The notes: generated by a model from the letters alone, not told the origin. Shown: positions 1-6,494, counted from the first letter of the stretch. The stretch is DNA of 8,690 nucleotides from an uncultured Oscillochloris sp. (GCA_903877345.1 CAIRDL010000213.1:1-8690); one strand, 5' to 3'. Numbers and translations: made by a program.

Positions 1-126
1 CCCAACCGCAGCGAGGACGAAGAGTACATCGTGCGGCTCGTGGGGCGCATCGTCACGGTGAGTATTGAGACGGTGCAATTGGTAGAAGCCTTGGCGGCGT
101 GGGATGTGGGTGTGGCGGGCGCGTAG
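1..126 (+). CDS. 3' end of an unidentified gene (partial)
   Basis: Frame 1 is open from the window edge to a TAG at 124-126 and gives 41 residues ending in ...IETVQLVEALAAWDVGVAGA. The composition (EDEEYIVRLVGRIV, mixed charged and aliphatic residues, amphipathic helix near the end) looks like real protein. I recognise no family from this fragment. The last codons (from about GTGGGTGTG) already resemble the GT-rich tandem repeat that follows, so the original C-terminus may have been altered by repeat expansion. Function cannot be assigned without the upstream sequence. Confidence 0.45.
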   Translation, partial: PNRSEDEEYIVRLVGRIVTVSIETVQLVEALAAWDVGVAGA

Positions 127-202
127 GGGACGTGGTGGGCGGGTAGGGGACGTGGTGGACGTGTAGGGGACGTGGCGTGGGCGCATAGGGGACGTGGTGG
201 AC
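121..202. repeat. 20-bp tandem repeat, four copies
   Basis: Four head-to-tail units start at 121, 141, 161 and 181 (lengths 20, 20, 20 and 22). They share the core TAGGGGACGTGG followed by a variable TGGgc/TGGac/CGTGG tail. The array overlaps the stop codon of the preceding gene and runs into the inverted repeat at 209. The antisense reading (69 aa, rich in His and Pro) is only the repeat translated. Confidence 0.85.
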
Positions 203-208
203 GTGTAG

Positions 209-272
209 GGGCGAAGCAGTGCCGCCAACAGGTCGTGCGCTACCGTGCACAGCCTCAGGCACTGCTTCGCCC
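209..272. repeat. Inverted repeat, 15-bp perfect arms
   Basis: GGGCGAAGCAGTGCC at 209-223 is the exact reverse complement of 258-272, with a 34-bp spacer. The arms extend imperfectly outwards (ACGTGTAG against CTTACGT). The form suggests a dispersed palindromic intergenic repeat (REP/MITE-like). There is no T-tract, so it is not a convincing terminator, although it lies 80 bases after the stop codon at 126. Confidence 0.7.
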
Positions 273-304
273 TTACGTGCGCCACGCGGTACTCCATTAG
301 GAGG

Positions 305-432
305 CGCGAATCACGAATTAGAAGTCCTAGGAAGGAAGTAGCGCCCGCGAGTCACGAATTAGAAGTCCTAGGAAGGAAGTAGAAGTCCTAGGAAGGAAGT
401 AGCGCCCGCGAATCACGAATTAGAAGTCCTAG
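305..432. repeat. 41-bp tandem repeat with internal duplication, cut by the IS
   Basis: Unit 1 (305-345) runs from CGCGAATCACGAATTAG to GTAGCGCC. Unit 2 (346-406) is the same with one G/A change and an exact internal duplication of 20 bp (361-380 and 381-400). Unit 3 starts at 407 and stops at CCTAG (428-432), where the insertion sequence begins. In units 1 and 2 that position continues as CCTAGGAAGG, so the element entered at the CTAG of CCTAGG. No coding potential is seen. Confidence 0.85.
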
Positions 433-607
433 TACTAGATTTTGGTGCGAAATGTATCAGGACGCCATGAAACGACCCTGCGCCAGAACCCGTTCCGTAC
501 CGATCAGTGGTGACCAGGGCATCGAACTCTGGGAAGCCCCGCACGTGCCGTTTGGGCAGGCGATGTGGTGTCGGCATGTGTCCCGTTCCCCCCTTGTGCC
601 CCGGTCG

Positions 608-2066
608 CTACGCGGTGGCCCGCGCGATTGTGCGCAGATCGTGGGCGAGCAGGCCGAAGCCGACCCAGCGGTGCATGCCCGCGTCGCCGTGGTACCGACA
701 GCGGTTCAGTTTGTGGCGGCGTTTGCGCCCGCTGATGCGGCCCTCGATCCCGGCCCGCCAGTTGTGTCCGGCGATAAACCAGTCTTGCCGCTCATACGCC
801 AGCCGCTTGGCCGACTTTTTCCCTGGTTTGGGCAAGACGATCTGGGCCACCTTGCGCTGCGCCAGATTGCGCTCGTTTGCCGCCGACTGGAGGCCGCGGT
901 CGCCCGCCACCAGCTCGGGCGGGTGTCCAAAGCACTCGCTGTGGGCGTCCACGCTCGGCACCACTTGGGCGGCTTCGTCCGGATTCCCCGTGAGGATCTG
1001 AGAGCGGGTGATGATGCCACCCTCGACCTCGTCCAGCCAGCGCATGCGCCCGAACTCGACTGGCTTGCCCGGCTTGCCTTTGCACAGGATGGCCGTATGC
1101 GGCTCGAACAGGCTGACGATCTGCTCGGGTGCGGGCACCTGCTCGCCCTGCAGCACGCGACGCGTCATGTGCTGGATCACCTGCGCGACCAGCGGCACCA
1201 GTTCCTCCAACCGGTCGGCGCAGCGGTGCGCGACCGCGTTGGCCGTCGTCGTCAAGGCTTCCGCCGTTTGCTGCGCCTGGTCAACGACGGTTTGGGTCAG
1301 GTCTACCACGTGCCGCTACGCCGTCTTCAGCGCATCGGCAGCCGGCTCGCCTTTCTGGCGTGCCACGTCCATGATGTGCTTCATCCCAGCCTTGGCCTGT
1401 TTGGCCGCTTCCTCCAGGTGCTCCTGGCTCCACCCCACCGCGTCCGCAGCAACCTGACGCTGCGGGGTGACCGTCGGGTCCCACGGCCAGGCCTGCCTGG
1501 CTCCACCCCACCGCGTCCGCAGCAACCTGACGGGCCGTGCGCATCACCCGGCTGAGTACGCGCACCCCGTCATTGAGCAAGGTACTATCGCTCGGATGGT
1601 GGATGTTGGTCTCCACCACCGTCCCATCAATGCGCAACTTCCGCCCGTTCGTCACTTTGAGTTGGCGGGCCAGCACGGTGACGTGGTCGGGCACGGTCTG
1701 CACGGTCGCCGGTTGGATCAGCGTGGCCCAACGGATCAGGGTGGTGTCGTCGGGGACGTGCTCGGCATAGATGCGACAGGTCTGACGCAGCACCAGGCTA
1801 GCGGCGACAACGTGCTCGGTGTCCTCGAAGCTCCAGCCGTAGAGGTGCGTGATCACCAGCATGCGCAGGATGCCTTCCACCGGCGTGGAATGCCTGCCGA
1901 CCGTCAACGTCTGCGGGTAGCGTTTTGAGAGGTCGGCCTTCACTGCCTGGAACATTTCGTCATGGTCGAGCAGCCGATCCCGCTGGGCCAGCACCGGATC
2001 CATTTGCATCCCCAGGCTTGGGATGCGTTCAAACAGGTTTAGTGGGTCGTAGCGATCCATGAACAT
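608..2066 (-). pseudogene. DDE transposase, broken by a 73-bp duplication and a nonsense codon
   Basis: The ATG at 2064-2066 (MFMDRYDPLN...) is preceded by GGGAGGG, 4 nt away. The N-terminal domain (about residues 1-125) resembles the DUF772-type transposase head. The first catalytic Asp lies in LRIDGTVVETNIHHPSDS (about residue 147), the second in AGDRGLQSAANERN, and the Glu in GIEGRISGRKRRH near the C-terminus. The enzyme would cut and join the element's ends. The frame is lost at a duplicated 37-bp segment (1496-1532 and 1423-1459, offset 73 bp); removing one 73-bp period restores one frame all the way to the TAG at 608-610. A second lesion is an in-frame TAG at 1316-1318 (KTA-stop-RHVVDLTQ). 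The element can therefore move only with a transposase supplied in trans. The 367-codon plus-strand open frame over it is an antisense shadow. Confidence 0.85.
1423..1532. repeat. Direct duplication inside the transposase gene
   Basis: The 37 bp at 1423-1459 recur exactly at 1496-1532. The period is 73 bp, which is not a multiple of three. Both copies encode RQVAADAVGWSQ on the minus strand, in the two frames on either side of the frameshift. The duplication is therefore the direct cause of the frame loss. Confidence 0.9.
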
Positions 2067-2149
2067 GGTGCCCTCCCGTTGTGAGCAACCACTCGCCACC
2101 TTTCATGGTAGCACCGCTGTAAAGGGGTGTTTCGCACCAAAATCTAGTA

Positions 2150-2275
2150 CTACGCACATTTTCGGACATCAAAGAGGCGTTTGAACACATTGAAGATGCT
2201 GAAGTCGTAGTGCTGCCCTGGCTCGGTGAAGGGATCGTTGATGATCGGGTTGGTGACGGCGTTGGCGAGGGGCAT
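2150..2275 (-). pseudogene. 5' stub of a restriction-helicase-like gene, truncated at the IS end
   Basis: The frame opens at ATG 2273-2275 and reads MPLANAVTNPIINDPFTEP followed by GQHYDFS. It ends at a TAG (2150-2152) supplied by the terminal repeat of the insertion sequence, after only 41 codons. The motif NPIIN-x-P-[FY]-x-EP-x-[QR]-H, directly after the start, is to my knowledge typical of large DEAD/DEAH restriction-type helicases (type III 'Res'-like) encoded next to DNA methyltransferases. The last 16 residues (from SIFNVFK) do not continue that pattern, so a small indel before the IS is likely. It starts 21 bp after the GNAT stop codon on the same strand, which suggests one transcript. 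The assignment rests on about 25 residues. Confidence 0.45.
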
Positions 2276-2296
2276 CGGTTCGAGCCTCACTACAAT

Positions 2297-3103
2297 TCAG
2301 GTAGCAAACACATAGCGCTCGAATTGACAAAACTTAAGAAATCCAATGCGCCGATACACTTCTACACCTGCGGCTGTGGCCTGAAGGACACCAACACGAT
2401 AGCCTAATGTTCGAGCATCAAGCAAAGCAGTCAGAGTCAAGGTTGTGCCAATACCGCGCCTGCGGAATTCGGGTATGGTTGCTACATCATAAATATTGGC
2501 GATACCTTGATCGAGTGACAAGGTTAGTGAAGCAACCGGGTGCCCATTCAGGAAGCCTAAATAGTAATAATCTTGTACTTCATGCTTAGATAATTCTGTA
2601 CAAACACGAATATAGGCATCAATAAAAGCGGCTGATACATGAAAACCTTCTTTGAATACCTTAATCCACATCCCGAATTCCTGAATAGTAGCGGTTTTTT
2701 TAACGCTTACGTCTGGTATTTCTGTGAGTTTAGCCGGTAACTTTAACAGATCAACCGCCATTCCCACCGAATCATCGGCAAGGTTAAACCCATACGCTTG
2801 CAAAAACTGCCCAAGATCATGCGGACGAGTTGATGGCCCAGTATACCAACTCAGAGGCAAGCTCCTTGCGTGGAAATAGGCGATTACTGCCTTGATTTTT
2901 GCCTCAACTTCGCTTGCTTTGATCTGAGCAGAAAGGATTGCGTTGAGGAGCGAATCCTGAATGCCGGTAGTAAACCAGAGCATGGCTGAATCATTATAAA
3001 GATGCGCCTCCGGTAAGCGGCCAAAGGGTGTCCATCCTCGAAAAAAACCAGTTTCTATTGCGGTGACAAGGTCTGACGGTGAAAAATCAGTTAATTTACG
3101 CAT
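2297..3103 (-). CDS. GNAT-family N-acetyltransferase
   Basis: This 268-residue protein should transfer an acetyl group from acetyl-CoA to an amine; the substrate is unknown. The C-terminal half is a GNAT fold: motif A is VATIPEFRRRGIGTTL (about residues 207-222) with the RRRGIG pyrophosphate-binding loop, and motif B is GVEVYRRIGF (about 246-255). The N-terminal half (about 1-125) is a second, less recognisable domain, as in tandem or degenerate GNAT proteins. The ATG at 3101-3103 is chosen because GAGGA lies 8 nt upstream. An ATG at 3116-3118 overlaps the stop of the membrane peptide gene (TGATG) and would add five residues. The gene is AT-richer than all flanking DNA, suggesting a different origin. 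It is intact. Confidence 0.85.
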   Translation of the reverse strand: MRKLTDFSPSDLVTAIETGFFRGWTPFGRLPEAHLYNDSAMLWFTTGIQDSLLNAILSAQIKASEVEAKIKAVIAYFHARSLPLSWYTGPSTRPHDLGQFLQAYGFNLADDSVGMAVDLLKLPAKLTEIPDVSVKKTATIQEFGMWIKVFKEGFHVSAAFIDAYIRVCTELSKHEVQDYYYLGFLNGHPVASLTLSLDQGIANIYDVATIPEFRRRGIGTTLTLTALLDARTLGYRVGVLQATAAGVEVYRRIGFLKFCQFERYVFAT

Positions 3104-3117
3104 TAATTTCATCCTCA

Positions 3118-3270
3118 TCAATGTCCGGCATGGGTGAACGCACCGAACATAAGCAGGAAGCACAGCCACAGCACCATCGGTGCATGGTTTAGCGAACGAC
3201 TGTTGACTATCTGGACAAGGGTTGCGCCGATGAGCAGCATTGCCAGGATTATAGCTGTCATCTTGTTCAC
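3118..3270 (-). CDS. Small two-helix membrane peptide (50 aa), upstream of GNAT
   Basis: The GTG at 3268-3270 is preceded by GGGGAG (3277-3282 in reverse, spacer 6 nt). The product starts MNKMTAIILAMLLIGATL and ends GAFTHAGH. Hydrophobic segments at about residues 5-23 and 31-46, separated by a short polar NSRSLNH turn, predict an integral inner-membrane hairpin. An internal ATG (3259-3261) is an alternative start. Its TGA overlaps an ATG of the GNAT frame, a typical translational coupling arrangement. I know no family. A membrane toxin, a holin-like peptide or a subunit of an unknown complex are all possible. The clear RBS, the tight overlap and the clean hydrophobic pattern argue that it is a real gene. 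Confidence 0.6.
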   Translation of the reverse strand: MNKMTAIILAMLLIGATLVQIVNSRSLNHAPMVLWLCFLLMFGAFTHAGH

Positions 3271-3276
3271 GGATAG

Positions 3277-3290
3277 CTCCCCTTTAGGGG
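3277..3290 (-). promoter_or_regulatory. Shine-Dalgarno sequence inside a CCCC-GGGG hairpin
   Basis: On the minus strand the RBS of the 50-aa peptide gene (GGGGAG) forms the 3' arm of a small palindrome, CCCCTAAAGGGG (3279-3290). If folded, it would hide the ribosome-binding site. It is too short to claim regulation. Confidence 0.3.
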
Positions 3291-3307
3291 CGGAAACCCA
3301 AGAGCTT

Positions 3308-3328
3308 TTCCTTCGACAAGCTCAGGAA
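3308..3328. repeat. Dispersed palindromic repeat of the CTTCGACAAGCTCAGG type
   Basis: TTCC at 3308-3311 and GGAA at 3325-3328 flank TTCGACAAGCTCA. The core CCTTCGACAAGCTCAGG is a short repeat I know from many bacterial intergenic regions. No function can be assigned here. It lies between the promoter side of the membrane peptide gene and the hairpin chain that follows. Confidence 0.5.
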
Positions 3329-3361
3329 CCGCCTTGGGAGGAAGCGCTCCGCTTGAGCGGC

Positions 3362-3662
3362 TTTAGCCCATTGAATTGGGCTAAAACGCCACAGATGATA
3401 CACTTGTTCATGTGTAAAGGCACGCAGCCGGTGTACCGGTGGAGACGGTTAGAAACGCACATGACCAACGGAACCTTGCAGGTTCCATCGGGGAAACCTC
3501 CGGTGGGTAAAAGGTTGACGGTCGTATGCTTCGGCATATGCACCCGTTGCCGGGTTCGTCCGGCAGGGCCTTTGTAAGCAGGCCATCCTACCCGGATGCC
3601 CATCGAAGCACGGGATTGGTAGCGCCAGGGTAAAGCCCACCAGCTTTCGCGGTGGGTAGCTT
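3362..3662 (+). mobile_element. Candidate ORF-less IS200/IS605-type element carrying an omega-RNA/HEARO-like RNA
   Basis: The left boundary is a 9-bp perfect hairpin (TTTAGCCCA 3362-3370 with TGGGCTAAA 3377-3385). The right boundary is AAGCCCACC (3633-3641) pairing with GGTGGG plus GCTT (3651-3662), with an unpaired TA. That form is characteristic of IS605-family right ends (AAGCCC...GGG-TAG-TTC type). Between them is no credible open frame but a dense run of hairpins. Known family biology: IscB elements carry a long structured omega-RNA (HEARO), and ORF-less copies exist that rely on a transposase supplied elsewhere. The element separates the minus-strand membrane peptide/GNAT genes from a methyltransferase remnant that ends at its right edge. 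The family call is inference; a covariance-model search would decide it. Confidence 0.5.
3395..3632 (+). ncRNA. Highly structured RNA, probably HEARO/omega-RNA
   Basis: Successive stem-loops can be read by eye: TACAC/GTGTA 3399-3416, CCGG/CCGG 3428-3439, GGAACC/GGTTCC 3470-3486, a longer G-U-containing stem 3485-3506, GTATGC(TTCG)GCATAT 3524-3539 with an exceptionally stable UUCG tetraloop, TGCCGG/CCGGCA 3548-3565, GGCC/GGCC 3567-3584 and CATCC/GGATG 3584-3598. Such continuous pairing without an ORF is not expected by chance. The order of hairpins, the length and the IS605-like right end fit an IscB-associated omega-RNA. In that family the guide is templated by the DNA just 5' of the element. 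Strand is chosen from the right-end hairpin orientation. A different large ncRNA class cannot be excluded. Confidence 0.5.
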
Positions 3663-3855
3663 ACCGCGCACTGCCGGTGCTTGCCCGCCTTGAAGGGCAG
3701 TGAGGTGGTGCGCTGGAGGGCGGCGAATTGGGCGGGGTCAAGCAGCGGGGTCGCACCGCCTCGACGGTGAAGGGGCCGGCGACGCGCACGGCGCTGCGGT
3801 CAATGCCCAGGCCGAGGGCGGGCAATCCGACCGCGCCCTCCGCCCGTTCGGCCAC
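3661..3855 (-). pseudogene. Remnant of a DNA-methyltransferase-like gene
   Basis: On the minus strand, about 3855 down to 3750 reads GLGIDRSAVRVAGPFTVEAV in one frame. From about 3750 to 3664 a neighbouring frame reads LLDPAQFAALQRTTSLPF followed by KAGKHRQCAV, so one frameshift separates two plausible protein stretches. The string RV-[AS]-GPFTVE is, in my experience, found in large site-specific DNA methyltransferases of restriction-modification loci; I cannot verify this here. There is no start or catalytic motif (no DPPY seen). The 3' end is cut at the right end of the RNA element and the 5' side by the transposase fragment. The overlap with that fragment (3847-3855) marks uncertainty about the junction. 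It could also be a chance antisense reading. Confidence 0.35.
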
Positions 3856-4071
3856 AGCAACGATCAGCGCTCGGATCTGCTCCAATGCAAGCAAACCCTT
3901 GCGACCCTCGACCCCGGTGGGGTGCCGTTGCTCCGTGCCACTGTGGCGGGCAACCGCGCCGATGCCCCGCTCTACGTGCCGAGGCAGGATCTGGTCGCCT
4001 TGCTCGGGCATGCCCACTTCTTGCTGGTCGCCAACGGCGCCGTTGACGCTTGGCGTTGGGCGGCAGCTTAA
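3847..4071 (+). pseudogene. Fragment of an IS1634-family transposase
   Basis: The frame reads FGHSNDQRSDLLQCKQTLAT, then LDPGGVPLLRATVAGNRADAPLYVP and LVALLGHAHFLLVA. The pattern GHS-x-D-x-R-x-DL-x-Q, then G-[VI]-P and GN-x-AD, matches the catalytic core of IS1634-type (IS4-like) DDE transposases. About 75 residues remain of a protein usually of 500 or so. There is no start, no C-terminal third and no terminal repeats. From about 4045 the match fades, and the TAA at 4069-4071 is probably accidental. An inverted GGCGTT...AACGCC pair at the end (about 4051-4082) may be a scar. Upstream residues of this open frame (from 3700) look like antisense of the methyltransferase remnant and are left out. 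Confidence 0.6.
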
Positions 4072-4100
4072 CCCCTAACGCCCATGCCTAACAGAGCGGA

Positions 4101-4137
4101 AGTAGAGTCTTATAGTACGAACTATCTACTTTTTTTT
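4101..4137 (+). terminator. Hairpin followed by eight T: possible intrinsic terminator
   Basis: AGTAG (4101-4105) pairs with CTACT (4126-4130) and ATAGT (4112-4116) with ACTAT (4121-4125), leaving a six-base bulge and an ACGA loop. TTTTTTTT (4130-4137) follows at once. It would insulate the gene beyond from transcripts entering from the transposase fragment. It has a low-GC stem, so efficiency is doubtful. The T-tract overlaps the -35 box of the next promoter. Confidence 0.4.
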
Positions 4138-4163
4138 GACATGTACAATATTGATGCTATAAT
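4136..4163 (+). promoter_or_regulatory. Consensus sigma70 promoter of the STAND gene
   Basis: TTGACA (4136-4141) and TATAAT (4158-4163) are both exact consensus, separated by 16 bp. The expected start of transcription is about 4170, giving a leader of about 100 nt before the first start codon at 4268. An A/T-rich T-tract lies just upstream. It is the only promoter of this quality I can see in the window. Confidence 0.75.
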
Positions 4164-4233
4164 CACAACCACCAACACGAGGGTACTCACTCTACATATA
4201 CTCACAACAACCCTCACAAGAGAAATCTCCTAA

Positions 4234-4251
4234 CTTCAGTTCATCCTGAAG
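4234..4251 (+). promoter_or_regulatory. Leader hairpin before the STAND gene
   Basis: CTTCAG (4234-4239) and CTGAAG (4246-4251) form a 6-bp stem with a 6-nt loop in the untranslated leader, ending 16 nt before the first possible start codon. It may influence translation. No T-tract follows, so it is not a terminator. Confidence 0.3.
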
Positions 4252-4267
4252 CTGGTATCGGCATTAC

Positions 4268-6424
4268 TTGTACTGGCAGGGTGTGAGCGTAGTCCTGCCA
4301 TCGCCGGTGCCTCCTTTCGTCACCGGACAGCATACCACAAACCGGGATAAACTCTATTCAATGCGAGCACACCAGCACGACTACCAACTTCCGGCCCATG
4401 CAAAAGCCTGGTACGACCGGGTGTTCAGCCAACCCGGTTTCTATGTGGTGACGAGTGCGCCCAATATGGGAAAAAGCGCCCTGCTTCGGCACTTGGCAGT
4501 GGAGTTTCAACACAAGTGTGAAGCAGAAACGAAGCTAACCGTTATTGATTTCAGTTTTCGTCGTGGCGGTCATGAACGCTGGTCAAGCGCGGTCGCGCAC
4601 ATTTATCACGAAGTTGTCTCGGTTATTCCTGCAACGCTCTTACCCGGCGACCAATACAGACCGCCAGATTTGCCCTCCGAGTGGTTCATGCACTGGGACT
4701 GGCTTGACCAGGATTGGTTTTCGCTTGACAAAAATAAGCCAGAAGGCGAACAGGCCGTCAAGACGTGTATTGTGATCTTGATTGACAATCTCCAGGCGAT
4801 GCATCGTTCCGACTATAACCGGCTTGATGATCTCTTGCCAACGCAGCGGATGCGCAACACCCGTCTGATTCTTGCTGGACAGCTTGATCTCAACAAACAG
4901 TGCTCACACCTTGCCTACCAACCGGATATGACGCTCGAACTTAAGCATTTCAGCTTTGATGACACCAAGGATCTGGCCGACCATTTCAATCTAGGCCACC
5001 CGTACAATCGTATTGCCGAGGAGGTGCAAAATCGAACGGCGGGCCATCCGTACCTCGTCTCAGCGCTGTGTTGGGAACTGCAACGGAGCAATGACCCCCT
5101 CGCGACTCTGAAGCACATCCCGCAACCGACCCAGATTACGCAACTAGCTGAATACCAACTTGAGACAATGGAGGATCGCATTGATCAGTATGTCATCGTA
5201 CGGCCATATCTGCACACGAGGCTTCCCCAGTTGCTGCGTCGGATTCTAGGGGTATTAGCGGTAGCACCAACACCGCTCCCGTTTGACGATCTGCGACAAT
5301 TACTGGACTGTGATTGGGATGAACTGAACGCGCTGCACTATCTGTTGCGCCAACATATCGTAGATGCGAATGGTCAATTCCAACTGGTGAGCTTCATTCT
5401 CGGCGACTACCTGCGCCAAATGGCGGTCAATGGTCAGCGTTATGCCCTAGTCGTGCGGGAAGCATTAAGCCAGGTACCGGCGTGGTTTTATCAGCGCTAC
5501 GCTACGCAAGACACGGAGCCGCAAGCGCTACCGCTCTATATTTTGCGCCAAGCCGCCCGCTTCAGCATCACGGTGGGGCACGTTGAGGAAGTTTTTATCA
5601 ACCGCGCTTGGAAGCTTGCGCTTGAGCAGCGTGACTCATTGCAAGCTGTGCGGGAGGCTGTGCGCGAGGCCCGTGAAGCGGTCGAGTACACCGCATCGCC
5701 CGAAGGACGCGTGCTCGGCGTCACGGTATGTGCCGTCATGGCGACCTCGCTGGTTGCTGTCCTGCCGCCAGAGGTTGTTGCGCTGTTGGTGCGCTGTGGT
5801 CTCTGGACCGAGGCACGCGCCCATGATTATGCTCGTGGCTATGCGGCGGTACGCGATTACCACTTGCTGAAACTGTTGTTAGGCCAACCAGAGCAGGAGC
5901 CTTTAGCTGGACGCTATGAGGAACTTCCACAACAACTCATTTTAGTGACGGGTTTTTCTATTCAGGAACAAGCGTACTATCTCCAACAGGTGCTCCAGCC
6001 ATATGAAGTGATTGGGCGTGGCAAGGCCGACATGGTGATTGATGCGTTGCGAGCAACGCCTTCGGTAGCGGAAGAACCACAGGGGCACAGCAGTGCATTG
6101 AGTATGCCTAAGCTGATCGAAATCCTCGAGGGGCTGTCCTTCCATTCGCACCCCGCCAATACTGCCGGAGGCGACGAAGATCAACTCTCGAATGAGCAGA
6201 TCAATCTGTTGGACACGATTGAGCGAAGTTGGCGGCGCGAGGAACCTGTCGCGTTTAGCGCGAATCGCTACGTTGATCTCACCCGTCTGCTTTCCAACAG
6301 CACGCGAGCCAACTATTTTGAGGCGTTGAGCATTCTAGCCCCGGCAATCAGCCGGGTCTTCGGCACAGCATGTGCATGCAGGCTGGCAACAATGATTGAG
6401 CGGATTACTGAAGTCTATCCGTGA
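4268..6424 (+). CDS. STAND/AAA-like P-loop ATPase with winged-helix region and unknown C-terminal half
   Basis: Signal-transducing ATPase of the STAND type, expected in the cytosol as a nucleotide-switched sensor. Residues counted from the TTG at 4268: a PPFVTGQ...RDKLYS lead-in (15-31), as often precedes the P-loop in this class; Walker A SAPNMGKS (63-70, Lys69); Walker B IVILIDN (168-174, Asp173); a sensor strand LILAGQ (200-205); RTAGHPYLVSALCWEL (256-271), the helical-lid motif of AAA_35/AAA_16-like proteins; a winged-helix-like part (about 318-385); then alpha-helical segments with a charged helix (455-475) and a hydrophobic stretch (481-511). The last 85 residues (from QLSNEQINLL) may be a separate signalling or effector-associated domain that I do not recognise. 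The first Walker A Gly is Ser. The start is uncertain: TTG 4268, GTG 4283 or ATG 4361, none with a good RBS; the lead-in motif favours an upstream one. It is intact, with its own promoter. Defence or regulatory roles are both possible. Confidence 0.8.
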   Translation: MYWQGVSVVLPSPVPPFVTGQHTTNRDKLYSMRAHQHDYQLPAHAKAWYDRVFSQPGFYVVTSAPNMGKSALLRHLAVEFQHKCEAETKLTVIDFSFRRGGHERWSSAVAHIYHEVVSVIPATLLPGDQYRPPDLPSEWFMHWDWLDQDWFSLDKNKPEGEQAVKTCIVILIDNLQAMHRSDYNRLDDLLPTQRMRNTRLILAGQLDLNKQCSHLAYQPDMTLELKHFSFDDTKDLADHFNLGHPYNRIAEEVQNRTAGHPYLVSALCWELQRSNDPLATLKHIPQPTQITQLAEYQLETMEDRIDQYVIVRPYLHTRLPQLLRRILGVLAVAPTPLPFDDLRQLLDCDWDELNALHYLLRQHIVDANGQFQLVSFILGDYLRQMAVNGQRYALVVREALSQVPAWFYQRYATQDTEPQALPLYILRQAARFSITVGHVEEVFINRAWKLALEQRDSLQAVREAVREAREAVEYTASPEGRVLGVTVCAVMATSLVAVLPPEVVALLVRCGLWTEARAHDYARGYAAVRDYHLLKLLLGQPEQEPLAGRYEELPQQLILVTGFSIQEQAYYLQQVLQPYEVIGRGKADMVIDALRATPSVAEEPQGHSSALSMPKLIEILEGLSFHSHPANTAGGDEDQLSNEQINLLDTIERSWRREEPVAFSANRYVDLTRLLSNSTRANYFEALSILAPAISRVFGTACACRLATMIERITEVYP

Positions 6425-6494
6425 GGGACAGGTCTAGGCTAAACGGTACGCGGAGGGGCAGGATTACTGAGGGGCTTTGGCGCAAGGTCCAGCG

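Larger units (their letters stand above)
430..2152 (-). mobile_element. Complete insertion sequence with 23-bp perfect terminal inverted repeats (ISNCY/IS5-like)
   Basis: The sequence at 430-452 is exactly the reverse complement of 2130-2152; the outer bases are TAGTACTAG and the inner ones GTGCGAAA. Between them is a single minus-strand DDE transposase pseudogene (608-2066), about 155 bp of non-coding DNA on the left and about 60 bp of leader on the right. If the outermost TA on each side is a duplicated target, the element proper is 432-2150. A CTAG target is also possible: CTAG on the left, but CTAC on the right. The family call comes from the transposase, which resembles DDE enzymes filed under ISNCY (ISBst12-like) or IS5-like. 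The group is not certain. Confidence 0.85.

Noticed and set aside
121..432. CRISPR array
   Set aside because: The units are contiguous tandem repeats without unique spacers of constant size.
452..1555. 367-codon plus-strand open frame
   Set aside because: It lies antisense to the transposase, whose conserved DDE motifs are on the minus strand. It is rich in Arg, Leu and Ala as expected from a GC-rich shadow frame.
2210..2407. Plus-strand frame after the IS
   Set aside because: It overlaps the minus-strand restriction-like stub and the GNAT 3' end, both of which have recognisable motifs. It has no RBS.
3700..3846. N-terminal part of the IS1634 transposase frame
   Set aside because: Residues before FGHSND show no family pattern, and the minus strand reads better there.
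4050..4091. Integron attC site (GTTGGGC and GCCTAAC motifs)
   Set aside because: The core motifs occur in the wrong order, with no matching partner within the usual distance and no cassette gene or integrase.
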